A DNA stretch of 64,000 nt. Source: Formicarius rufipectus. Taxonomy: Eukaryota; Chordata; Aves; Passeriformes; Formicariidae. The notes under the pieces were generated by a model. The model was not told where the DNA came from. It saw only the letters and a program-made list of their open reading frames with translations, and did not search any database. The position numbers and the translations under genes were made by a program. Positions 24,723 to 35,668 of the stretch are shown in pieces; position 1 is the first letter of the stretch; each line of letters starts with the position of its first letter. The stretch covers positions 186,001 to 250,000 of the forward strand of contig VXAU01000307.1 of NCBI GenBank assembly GCA_013399695.1. The letters run 5' to 3'.

Positions 24723-26181
24723 ATCTTCCTGAGCTGTGAGAGCTGTCTTAGATGATGCTCTTTGCCCACAGCAGTCTCAGGGAACTGAGTTTAGTTTGGA
24801 TGGTGCCTCTGTTTGAAGTGAATGTCACTTTTCCATAATGCAGTCACTTTGCTGGGTGGAAAACTACTGTCTGGACCACGTTCAGTCCATGTCACCAGGA
24901 GCAGGACCTAAGGAGGACACTGCATCCAGCTCCAGGTGAAGGGAAAGCTTTGGTGACTGATCCAGTTTGGGGTCAAAAATACGAGAGTCCTGCTGGGGTG
25001 TGTGTTGGGCTCCATCCTTCTCTCCCAAGCAGAAGGACTCAATAAGTTGGTAGGACATGGGGGATGCTGCTTGGTTTTTCCCTGTCTTTGCCAGCTGATG
25101 CAGCTCTTCTATGGGTATATTAAAATGTGGAGGAAACCAGAAGCCAGGATGGTAGCCCTGGAAAGCTCAACTCTCCTGACACTGGTGCTCCTTTCCTTGC
25201 CCACCTTTGTCACAGTGGACCTGCTCATGTGGTGTTGGAGATTGACCCCAGAGAATTCCCTGTCCCTGTGAGCATCTCCACGCCTTTGATTGGTTCCCTG
25301 CCTCTAGATTATTAATAGACTAGAATTTTTATGAGGAAACATCTGGTTTTCCTTCTGCATGTACAGAATTAGCTGTTTCCCCAATTCTTTTTCTCTAGAA
25401 TATTTAGAGTATCTCATCTCATCCCTGCTGTCAGTGTGGGACCTGATAAGGTGAATGACTGCTGGTGTCAGGGTGGCCATCATGTAAAAGCCAATCTGCT
25501 GCTTCTTTTATACCTTAAATATGTGGATGCAGTGCAGTAATGGGGGTCCAGGATCCAGAGGCAGGTTTGGGAAATCTTACTCGTTTGTGGGTGTTGTTGA
25601 GTGGGATTTTTTTAAATTTTTCTTTTTTTTTTTTTTTTTTAGAACTGAGGGTAATTAAAGATTCAGAAAATCTCTGAATATACTCATCTGTGCATGAAGT
25701 CATTCAGATGAGCTTAGCTAGCTCAGAGAGGACATAGTAAGTTATTTTCCCCTTCCCTCTGCAACATATGGGCACAGGTTTACTGTGTGATTTTTCTTCC
25801 CAGCTCCAGTTTAGCAGCTCGTGTTAGGCAGAGCACACAGAGATATCTTTTGACTGAACCAGCCTTGAGTCATAGAGGATTGTCTCTCCCTCAGATCTCC
25901 TCCTTGCTTTGCTCAATAACCCCATCCCAAACATCACAGGAAGGATTTTTTCTATTGGTTGGAGCTGCAGGAACCCAGGGAGCATTTATGCATTGCTGAT
26001 GGTACAGAGGGTGACTGGTGCTGCAAAACCCAGCTTGCTACCTCATTCATTCTCAGTTTATCTTTTAAAAGCCTTTGAGAGTCACCTGAGGTTTTCCTTC
26101 TCGTAGTCTTGATGCACAGAGAAAAAAGAGAAAAGTCATGATGAAGGGGAACAATCACTGGGGATGGAGGCAAGGTTCCAT

Positions 26182-26873
26182 GAGGGTATCAACCTCAGCA
26201 GGTTCTACAAAGCCAAGTGCAAAGTGCTTGCATCTTGGGTTGGGCAATCCCTGGGATCAATCCAGGCTGGGGATGAGCAGGTGGAGCAGCCCTGGGAGAA
26301 GGACTTGGGGTGTTGGTGGGGGAGAGGCTGGACATGAACCAGCACAGAAACCCCCCGTGCCCTGGGCTGGTCCCACTGCGTGGGCAGCAGGGAATGACAT
26401 GAGGGGGGATTCTGCCCCTCTGCCCCCTCAGGTGAGACCCCACCTGGAATTCTGCATCCAGGAGGCTGCAGGGCTGGAGCCCCTCTGGTCTGGAGCCAGG
26501 CTGGGAGAGCTGGGGGTGTTCACCTGGAGGAGAGAAGGCTCCAGGGAGACATTATTTTGACCTTTGAATATTTAAGTGGGGCTTATAAGAAAGATGTGCA
26601 GAGACTTGAATAGCAGTTATGGTTTCCAGCTAAAAGAGGGGAGATTCTGTCTAGATACAAGGAATAAGTTTTTTACAGTGAGGATGGGCAGGCCCTGGCA
26701 CAGGTTGGGCAGGGAAGCTGTGGCTGCCCCTGGATCCCTGGAAGTGTCCAAGGCCAGGTTGGACGGGGCTTGGAGCAGTTTGGTCCAGTGGAAGGTGTCC
26801 CTACCCAGGGCAAAGATGGGACTGTATGGCCTTTAGAGGTTTGTTCCAACCCGAACTGTTTTGTGACCGTATC
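26182..26873 (+). mobile_element. CR1 LINE, truncated 3' portion
   Basis: This is the same subfamily as the copy at 3160, with shared blocks such as 'ctgccccctcaggtgagacc' and 'gaattctgcatccag'. It has an internal deletion relative to that copy. It ends in a decayed tail, 'ccaacccgaactgttttgtg'. Confidence 0.88.
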
Positions 26874-27699
26874 ATTCCCAAGAGGAGAGGACCAGCTGGC
26901 TCCTTCCAACCAAAACCCCCCACCCCAATCCATCCGGAGTGGCAGCTCCAGCGTTTTGGGTGGCAGCCAAGGCATGTCCTCTGAATCGCTGCTACACGCT
27001 GCTGTACAGGGCACAAAAATGCTTTTTGCCAGTGAACTGCAGGCATGGTTTAATAGGGATTAAGCAGCCTCCACGCCTGCCCTGCTGCTGACCGGGCTGT
27101 GCTGCTCCTGCCCCGTCCCTCCCCACCAGCAGCCACCAGCAGGGTGGATTACTTCAGCAGGTTGACATCTCAACTTGGAGCTGGATGTGTCTTTTAGGAT
27201 TACAGAGCTTTTCACAGCCCAAGTGCCCATTATATTGCCTGGATGCCTGGGAAGAAAAGATCTCCTTCCTGATAATGGTTTCCCTTGGGTTATTTACAAA
27301 GCGCGATGCGCGGCGCCCGACGAGACGTGTGCTCCCAAAGTGTGTGGATCAGCTCGTTGTGGTGGTGCTTTTAGTTGTGGTGTGGGCTGTGCTCTCTGCC
27401 TGCACCGTGGGATCATGGCTCATCCCCTGGGATTCTGGAATAGCTGGGCAGAAAGCAGGTGTTGGTTGTTGGTTGCTGTGGGATTGCTGCATGCCATGTG
27501 TGTCACAGAGGGGCACGCACACCTGCATGGTGTGTGTGTGTAAGCTCACCTGGCAGGAGAGCATCCTTGATTTCAGTCTCCCAGCATAGCCTCTGCAGCC
27601 ATCACATCCTGCCCAGCCTGCTCTCTGAGGAGAAACAGTGAATCTCTGCAGAGGAGACTGTGGAGCATGTGTGAAATCGGCTTTTTTTGTGTTTTTCTT

Positions 27700-27935
27700 G
27701 TGGGTTTTTTTTTTTGTTTGGTTGGTTTTTTGTTTGGTTGGTTTTTTGTTTGGTTGGTTTTTTGTTTGGTTGGTTTTTTGTTTGGTTGGTTTTTTGTTTG
27801 GTTGGTTTTTTGTTTGGTTGGTTTTTTGTTTGGTTGGTTTTTTGTTTGTTTGGTTTTTGTGTTTTTTGTTTGTTTTATTGTTTGTGGGGGTTTTTTTTGG
27901 TTTTTTGGGGTTTGTTTGTTTTTTGGGGTTTTTTT
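27700..27935. repeat. 16-bp tandem array (GTTTGGTTGGTTTTTT)
   Basis: The 16-base unit 'gtttggttggttttttg' minus its last base repeats about eight times nearly perfectly from about 27716 to 27845. It then decays into T/G-rich sequence. Near-identical units suggest recent expansion and probable length polymorphism. Long Phe/Val/Gly frames across it are artefacts. Confidence 0.96.
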
Positions 27936-28466
27936 TGCTATTTCTTCAAATATTAATAATTGCTTTGTATTTTTGTCTGGCAGCATTTTCTTTGTAAAGG
28001 TGAAAAACAGCGAGGATAAGATGTAATGTGGGCTCTTGTTCCATTAGCTTTTAGTAGAAGCAGGGGGGTGTGGAAATGGATTATGTCTGACTTAAGTCAC
28101 AGTTTGTAGCATCAGGTTATAAAAACTCAGACTGTTTGTGGTTTGGGAGTTGATGGTTGGAGGCGTTTTATGACCTTCAGATTTTATATACAGAAATGCT
28201 GATGTATTTGCATGTATTGAATTTGTTTAAAAACCTGGGGAGAAGAGCATGCCCTGCTGTTGTGCTGCAGCCAGTGATGCTCCAGTAATCTCCTTGCCCT
28301 GACATCCCATGCTGTAGAGCATCCCACCACTTATGGGTGAGCCCATAAACCCACCTCCACTCACCTCCTGAAGTTCAGGCAGTGTTTTTCTCAGTTGTAT
28401 GCTGGTTTTTCCTTCCTTTTTCTCGATAATATCCATCACAAGCTAAAGGTAATATCTTCCCCCCAG

Positions 28467-28546
28467 GCAAGAAAGTCCATCTGGTGGAAAACCTCTCCAA
28501 CCTCATGCGCAGTTTTGACACATTAAAAGACTTTTTGTTTCTAAAG
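28467..28546 (+). other. Candidate alternative exon in CTIF intron 1
   Basis: An acceptor 'tatcttccccccag' and a donor 'ctaaag|gtaatg' bound 80 bases. The frame that would splice in phase to the CTIF first coding exon is open for 26 codons and reads like real protein (KKVHLVENLSNLMRSFDTLK, then DFLFLK). Joined to the acceptor at 34563, it would continue through 11 open leader codons into the CTIF start codon without a stop. The ATG inside it (28505) has a weak context. I do not recognise the peptide, and no transcript evidence is available. An open frame of this length has a chance probability near 0.3. Confidence 0.3.
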
Positions 28547-30705
28547 GTAATGTGGCTTTGTTTTTATTTAAAAAGAAGAAAGAAAAAGATCTGCTTCCCA
28601 ACCACAAAGAATTGCTTACTGTAGGAAGCAAGCTACATTATATATTGTAGTCTGGGTGAGAATAAGGGATTTCTGGCTTTCTGGTTATTCCTCTCCCTTC
28701 CTTGCTGGATCACTGTGTCAAAGCAGCTGTTTTGGTTTGGATTCTGCCGCACTTGTTTTGTCTCCTGGCTCTCTCTGGTTATGTTTTTCCTCCCCGTTTA
28801 TTTCTGTGTTTGTTTTAATGGCTCTGTTTCAATTCACCATGACATTTGCCTGCTGTGTTCCATGCCAGGCTCATGAATGGCACTGCAGCGTGGCAGCTGT
28901 TGGGCTCTTGTCCTGTCACTTGGGCTTTTCTGCATCACCAGGTACCAGAAGCCAGACCAGAGACTGGAGGGAGGATGAAATATATCAAATGCTCAGTCAG
29001 CCATGGATGCATCAGTCTCTGAAAAGCCCAAAGCTAGCTCCAGCAGCAGATGCTGGATGTGGTTTTCAGAGGTGTTTACATTTTAATTAGAAAAGGGTCA
29101 GATCCAGGATATAATGATTTACATTTCTGTACTTCATGCTTTGTTGCCTGGAAAGGTGCTGGGTTTGTAGCAGCAAATCCAAACAAGGCACGTGATGCTT
29201 CGTGGAGGTGCAGCAGTACCTGGATGCAGGGAGTCGTCTCTGCTGCTTTTATTTTCCATAGAAACTGTTCCTGTGGGTTGCTGGATATGAGAGCTGGCTG
29301 CCAGCAGCAGGGATAAAACGCTCGCCTTGCTCTCCGAGATGCTCTTGCTGCTTTAGAAAGACACACTGCTAATTACTTATTGTTGGAAATGGGCTGGACT
29401 GGGAGGGAGAAAATACTGCTGCAGGAGGAGCTCATTAAAAGAAAACGCTGGGAATGGAGCCGGCTGTGGCTGTGCTGGTAGCCAGGAGTTCAACCCTCAA
29501 ACGTAGGTGGTCAAAGGTCCTCGTGGCTGAACTGCTGCCAGAGTGTGAGCTGGTGGTTGTTTGCAAGGGTTTCACCTGACCTGGAGGTGCTGATAAGAAG
29601 TAGGAGGGTTGTCCTGCAGCCTCTGCTCTGCTCTGGTCTGTGTGGTCGAAGCATCCCAGATCTGGGGCTGAAGGGATCTCCTTTCCCTGCATGACGTGTG
29701 CTGGAGTAGTAGCTTTGTGAAGCCTGGGCTGGAGTCTTATTGAGCATGTGGTGTGAGGGAGGTGGTGATGAAGGGTCTGACCATGTGCTGTTCCTCTCAG
29801 AGAGGCACTGAGCAGAAGAGGGTGTCATCTCAGCCTGGATGTCCATCACCACCTGGACCAGGTGCTGTCCGACATCACTGTGGGGAGCAGAGAACAATGG
29901 GGTGGGTTTTGGAGCCTGAACCAGAGAAATGACAGTGGGTTCTTCTTGCTCATGAAGCAGGATGTGGTCTCTGGGGCTGGGCTGGAGCCTTTCTGGGTCT
30001 TACTGGGGGTCTCTTCAGTTTGGTTTTACCATCATGCCATGCAGGTATGAACAAATAAATCTGGTGCTTCTTGTTTCAGGTCCCACGTGTCTCAGAGCAG
30101 AAGGGACCTGTCACTGCAATATTTAAAATTTATTTATTATAAACTCCCGAGGGAGGAAAAACACAAGAGGGATGGTGGAAGTCACAGAACAATTTGGAAG
30201 GAGGTGGCTGCATTGGTATGTGAAGAATTTGCTTCGCAGCTGTCTTTTTTAGGAAGCATCTCTTGTTCCTAGAAAAACCTGGGGTGATAAATCCCATGTG
30301 GCAGGACAAAGGCTTTCAGGGATCTGTCAGGATAGCTCTGTAGCCCATCACAGCCTGTCTTTCCAGCAGCTGGCCTGTGATGACATATCTGAGGAATAAA
30401 TCTTCTATAGAGAAAGGCTGCCCTGCATTCCTTCTGCCTTGCTTTGGAGTCAAGGAGGAATAGAGGGTTGGCCTGGGAATTCTTCAGTGTTAAACTGGAG
30501 GATAAGTAAGGAAGGCAAAGGGTGTTTCCAGTTAAATGCCTTAAGTGAGTCATTTAAGCCCTTATCTAAACAGCTGAGGCCAGGTTGTTGGAAAGATGAG
30601 ATGGCACTTGCCCCTTACTGGAATTTGGTGGTGGTTAGGCGTTTTGGTAATTGAAATAATAACATAGAATTAATTGTGAAGAAGCCTGATGCGTGAAGGA
30701 GTTCT

Positions 30706-30853
30706 GCCTGGGAGGGATTTAAAAGCTGTGTGGATGTGGCACTTGGGGACATGGGTTAGTGGTGGCCTTGGCAGTGCTGGGGAATGATTTGGCTCGATGA
30801 TCTTGGAGGGCTTTTCCCAGCTAAGCATTTCTGTGATGCTGTGATTCCATGAC
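30706..30853 (+). mobile_element. CR1 LINE tail fragment
   Basis: 'gtggatgtggcacttgggga', 'ctcgatgatcttggagggct' and the final 'tgatgctgtgattccatga' mark a different CR1 subfamily from the 'ccctggcacagg' copies. Confidence 0.88.
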
Positions 30854-31635
30854 AAGTGTTTTGGGAAGACCTCTTCATGGGTTACAGTGTTGATGACAGT
30901 GTTACTGTGATGTTTTTGCCCCAAAACCTTGCCTCCTCGCTTCAGGGAGTGATGTTTGAATGGGGCCAGCATCCCTGTTCCCTTGGTGTGTCTGAGACAC
31001 AGGTGGGTCCCACCCCAGAGGAGGCAGCCTGTGTGAGGCTGCCCTGTGGTGCTGCAGGCCAGGGTTTTGGGAAGCTTTGTGTTGGTGTGAAAGTGGGGGA
31101 GCTGGAGCCTCTTCCTTGGGGGAGGATATGGGTATGGACTCTGCTCACCCAGCCTACAGTGAGCTGATGGAAATGTGTTGCTGTCCTGTGTGTCTGTGGT
31201 CTTCTGATCATGGACTCAGCTTTGTAATATCACTTTGGTTGCAGGTTCTCCTGTCCTCTTGCCTCTCACTCATCCTGCCCAAAATGGGTTCCTTCTCCAT
31301 TGCTGCTCTTCACCTAGCAGAGTCAGCACTTGGTTCCACAAGTTCAACAAGCCTGGAGCAACCTTTGGGAGAAAGGGATTGAACCTATAAATGTCTTTAA
31401 AAATGCTTTTTCTTATTATTTGCTGATTAAGGGTATAAGCTGTATAGTTGCCATAAAACTTCCTAGAGCAAGAACCCCATTTAGATCACTCTTAATAACA
31501 GCTATTAATAATAATTATGCATTACAGTAATGCTGATAATTACTAAGTTATGATAAAGTTTGCACATCTATTGACTTTTTCTGCCAATAGTTCATTCTTT
31601 AATGGTCATAGTAAGGAGTACAGCATGGGCCCCAT

Positions 31636-31765
31636 AGAATCATAGAATCCTAGAATGGTTTGAGTTGGAAGGGACCTTCAGGGTCATCTCATTCTAAAGC
31701 TCTGCCATGAGCAGGGGCACCTTCCATTACACCAGGTTGCTCCAAACCCTGTCCAATGCCAATTT
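31636..31765 (-). mobile_element. CR1 LINE 3' end, antisense
   Basis: It starts with 'atagaatcatagaatcctag', then 'gttggaagggaccttcaggg', and ends near 'accaggttgctccaaaccct'. Confidence 0.92.
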
Positions 31766-33889
31766 GATGTTGATCTCTATTAATTATCATTAAAGAATGT
31801 ATCTGAGATCTGGGAATCCATGGTGATAAGTGCCAAGCCAGCACAGACCTGAGGGATCACCACTCCAGGAACAGCTCTCAAGAATATTTATTTGCTCCAT
31901 GTGCAAAGATACCAACTGCTCAAATGTGGGTTTGGGTTTTTCTTTTGGAACCTCTTTTTGGACACGTTTTGAGGGTGAGACAGGACGGGAACCCTGCTTC
32001 AGGCTCAGAGGTTTCCTGACACATGGCACCAAGAAAAGCCCTCATGTGAGGAAATAGTGGGGGAGAGGGTTGGCTTTGGAATGGGAGAGAAGACTGTGTG
32101 ATAATGGGGAGAGTAGACCTTTGCAGATGTACTTGAGTTGGTCTGGGTCTTGGTGGATGCTTCCCTTCCCAAGGGACATTTTGCCATAGAGGAAGGGCTC
32201 CAAGGCTGTTCCTGTGGAAGAACCAGGCTGTTTGAAACAGGAATCATCTTGTAGGACCCAGAAAATGGGCCTCTGTAAGCCTTTGATCTTCTTGGCTTGT
32301 TTTTCTCAAGCAGATTTTATAGACATGCACCTTGTAGATTTAGGTAGAGCCCAGAATTCAGTGGGTAACACCTGGAAAAGCTCTGTCTTGAGAAAACTTC
32401 CAAAGGATGGTGACCAAAACAGTGCTCATCTGAGCTCTGGGCAAGCTGGTGAGGGCAGTTGCATGCAAACAGGGAGAAACTCATCTAAAATAGGTGGGAA
32501 ATGGGTTTGGTGACAGTGGCACGTTGGCAGTGGCACTGCAACACCAGGGAGGCAGTCTCTGTGTCATTACGGGACTCACACCAACTTGGTGCAGACCAAA
32601 CGTAAAAATTATTACAGATCATAACTTGTTCATGTTTTTTTGTATTGTAAAGGTTAGATGTCAAACCAGCAAACTGTCCATGCCTGGGCACCTGCTCCAG
32701 GAACTTTTGTGTACAGTAATGATCCTGTGTCAGGCATAGGTAGTAACTCATGACCCTTTAATACAGGGAAATTTCCTTCCTAATAAATGACGGCTTCCTT
32801 CAGAGGGAGGTAATGGTTCTGCAGGATGACTTCATTTCAGAGTTTCCTGCTAGAGACCCATAAATACCTCAAATATGTGGTTTGTACTGCTTTGTTGTAC
32901 CTGGTGACTTCTGAGAAACCCATTCTCTTTCAGTTCACCATCTCTCCTCACAAAGTGTTGGTTGGCCACAGCAGTGAGCACCCCAAAAGTGGAGGCATGT
33001 GTTAGCCCTTCGTTTACTTTATGCTTTGCCATGGGTGTTCAAGGGGGAAGAATCCACCAGGCTGATTTCCTCCAGTGCCACATTCAATTAAAATTAAAAT
33101 AGGCAAAAAAACTTCGGGCTTTGTAATGTGTGGCCCTAGAGGATGGAGGGATAACCTCTGACCCTGCTTGCTCCATCCCAAGTGATGCCACCCGTCCCCT
33201 ACCTCATGTGGTCATCTCTCATGCCATCACTCCTGTGAGCCTCCTATTCTCCCAACTCTTTTCTTTAGCATTTTGTATTTCATAATTTGTTCCTTCCATT
33301 TGGTAATTGGCACTAATTAGCACAAAGGGTAGAAGCATGCCCTCCTCCAGGGCTCCACACTCTCTGAGGCTCCTTCTTTTTTGTTTCTTGACTTACTTCT
33401 TTCTCCTTCCTCATTTTTAATACGCCACATGATCTTTGTTCAGGAGCTAATGTGTGATATTGATCTACATAATGAGCCTTTTTGACAGTCTGGGCACATT
33501 TGGGAATAATTCCTAGAGCAGAAGAAATCCTTAGGCCAGAACTACTCGTTCTTGGCAGTTTCCAAATGAAGCCACAATTGTTCAGAAGTGACAGATGAAA
33601 AAATAGTTCAGAAGCTGGAAATTACATGAGCTGGGAAAAGATTTATTTTTTCCCCCCTTGCCTTCTGGACAGCATGTGGCTTGCTCTGAATTTCCTTAGT
33701 AATATTATACTTGTCTCAAAGCAGACTGTAAATACCCGTTCCTGATGAAGAAGAGGGTGAGGGATGAAGTTGCTGTGTCCTGCAGTGTGGTGGGAGCTGC
33801 TGTGTCCTCTCCCTCCCAGCTGCAGGGAAGGAGGAATGTGTGAGTCTTACCCCAAGACACTGGTCCAAAGCTTAGTTCTTTCCAAACAC

Positions 33890-33965
33890 AGAATCACAGA
33901 ATATCCTGAGCTGGAAGGGACCCAACAAGGACCATCCAGTCCAACCCCTGGCCCTGCACAGGTGG
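33890..33965 (-). mobile_element. CR1-like tail fragment, antisense
   Basis: 'cacagaatcacagaatatcc', 'gagctggaagggacccaaca' and 'ccatccagtccaacccctgg' are the reversed end of a CR1 subfamily. Confidence 0.85.
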
Positions 33966-34562
33966 TGGCTTCTTTTCTTTATGGTAGGATTGAACCCTGG
34001 AGAAGTGGAAAGAGAAGGGCATCATAAAGCCTCTACATTTCCTATAGAGCCATTCTCCTGCAGTGACAGGTTTTAAAAGAAAAATTCTGTTGTGATCTCT
34101 GTTTCCCATCGTTGCTGTACCATTTACAGTCACACCATTGACTCAGCATAATTTACTGCCACTGTCCTGGAAAAGCTTTTCCATTGTCATCTTCTTCCTA
34201 CTCCCTGTCCATCATCCCTGGCTTCTCACCCTTATCCAGCACAGCAAGTGCTGTGGATTTATTGAATTAAGCGTTTCTGTTCTGATTTTCTTTTGTGCTT
34301 ATGTCTGGAGGTTTCCAGTAGTTTGTTTTTTTAAGAAGAAAGGCAGGAAATATGACTGCTGTTCTTACATGTAGGGATGTTACAGAAATGTGACTTTTTT
34401 TTTGCATGGTGGTCCCAAATTTAACCACCTAGGATTATTACACAGATGTACAGCAGGAAATACCCTGCCTGTGGTAACCGATAGCCTTTGACTGTTGAGT
34501 TGTTTTAACTCCTATTATTAGTGGGCGATAATTTCCTTACCATTTTTTTGTGGCTTCCCCAG

Positions 34563-34775
34563 GCCTGCCCCATTGTTGGCGTGTCTCCTGAAGGGATGGA
34601 GAACTCGTCGGTGGCATCGGCCTCATCGGAGGCGGGGAGCAGCCGCTCCCAGGAGATCGAGGAGCTGGAGCGCTTCATCGACAGCTACGTCCTGGAGTAC
34701 CAGGTGCAGGGGCTGCTGACGGACAAGACGGAGGGGGATGGCGAGAGTGAGAAGACACAGTCCCACGTCTCACAG
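34563..34775 (+). CDS. CTIF: CTIF exon 2, first coding exon (residues 1-60; CDS from 34596)
   Basis: CTIF binds CBP80 of the nuclear cap-binding complex and recruits eIF3g/40S subunits for the pioneer round of translation. This links it to nonsense-mediated decay, and it also works in aggresome formation; it acts mainly in the cytoplasm and perinuclear region. The exon follows the acceptor 'gcttccccag'. It holds 33 leader bases, then ATG at 34596 in a strong context (G at -3, G at +4), and 60 codons to the donor 'tcacag|gtgggg'. The protein MENSSVASASSEAGSSRSQE then EELERFIDSYVLEYQVQGLL agrees closely with the N-terminus of vertebrate CTIF as I know it. The following 'ESEKTQSHVSQ' ends in phase 0. 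The 11 leader codons before ATG are also open in frame. Confidence 0.97.
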
Positions 34776-34908
34776 GTGGGGTGGCACAGGGGCTGGGGGG
34801 TGCTGGTGGTGTGGGGTGGGGGCGCATGTCTGGCTGAAGGAGCGTTTTTAGGGTTTGGATGTGAAGCAGAATAGGATAAAACACTGGATTTGGGGCAGGT
34901 TGTTTGTT

Positions 34909-35455
34909 TGGATATATGTATGTACACATATATGTGTGTATGTGTGTGTGTATATATATATACATATATAGTATATATATGTGTGTGTATATGGGAGTGT
35001 GTGTATNGAATATCTGTGTATGGATATATATTTTATATATATACACATATATATGAATATATGTGTGTATGTATATTCTGTATGTGTGTGTATATTTGTG
35101 TGTGTATGTATATGTATATATGCACACACACATGTGTATGGATATACATACATGTGTGTATATATGTGTGTGTACATGTAAACATATATGTGTGTACATG
35201 TGTATATATATGTACATGTAAACATATGTGTGTACATGTATTTATGTGTACATGTATATGTTTGTCTGCACATATATATGTACAAGTATATATGTGTGCA
35301 CATGTATACATACATGTATATATATGTAGACATGTATATATGTGTCTACATGTGTATATATATAATGTGTACATGTATACATGTGTGTATGTGTGCACAT
35401 GTATTTTTGTTTGTGTATATATATATGTATATATGTGTGTGTGTATATATATACA
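34909..35455. repeat. TG/TA-type microsatellite, about 545 bp
   Basis: An almost unbroken run of alternating pyrimidine-purine steps (tatatg, tgtgta, acatgta) begins 133 bp after the donor of the first coding exon. It contains one ambiguous base (N at 35007), as expected for a hard-to-assemble or polymorphic tract. Open frames on both strands (Tyr/Thr/His or Cys/Val/Tyr) are artefacts of the repeat. Confidence 0.98.
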
Positions 35456-35537
35456 AATGGATTGTCTCCATCCAATTGGTACCAGTGTCCTGGTACTGGG
35501 TTTTGGTTTATCAAGGTCTCAATATCCATCACTGAAA

Positions 35538-35668
35538 TTCTTCAAGGCCAGGTTGGACGGGGCTTGAAGCAACCTGGTCTAGAGGAACATGTTCCTGCCC
35601 ATGGCAAAGGGAATAGGATGATGGTCTTTAGTGTCCCTTCCAACCCAAATCCTTCCATGATGCTATGT
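35538..35668 (+). mobile_element. CR1 LINE 3' end
   Basis: 'aaggccaggttggacggggc', 'gttcctgcccatggcaaagg', then 'cccttccaacccaaatcctt' and a decayed tail. It directly follows the microsatellite. Confidence 0.88.

Larger units (their letters stand above)
5952..34562 (+). other. CTIF: CTIF intron 1 (about 28.6 kb)
   Basis: It runs from the donor 'gtaagc' at 5952 to the acceptor 'gtggcttccccag' ending at 34562. It contains the 3' part of the CpG island, an LTR-like fragment, CR1 copies and several simple or tandem repeats, each listed separately, plus one exon-like block at 28467-28546. Apart from these, 6700-9980, 12500-18530, 18620-21320 and 28550-34560 show no other gene or RNA gene that I can support. 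Confidence 0.7.

Noticed and set aside
27573..28026. 119- to 137-codon frames rich in Phe/Gly/Val or Lys/Gln/Pro
   Set aside because: They are products of the 16-bp tandem array at 27.7 kb.
28656..29090. 144-codon frame with hydrophobic start
   Set aside because: The N-terminal hydrophobicity comes from T-rich intron sequence. No family was recognised and no splice context supports it.
34675..35567. Overlapping frames of 100-225 codons rich in Tyr/Thr/His or Cys/Val/Tyr on both strands
   Set aside because: They are products of the TG/TA microsatellite.
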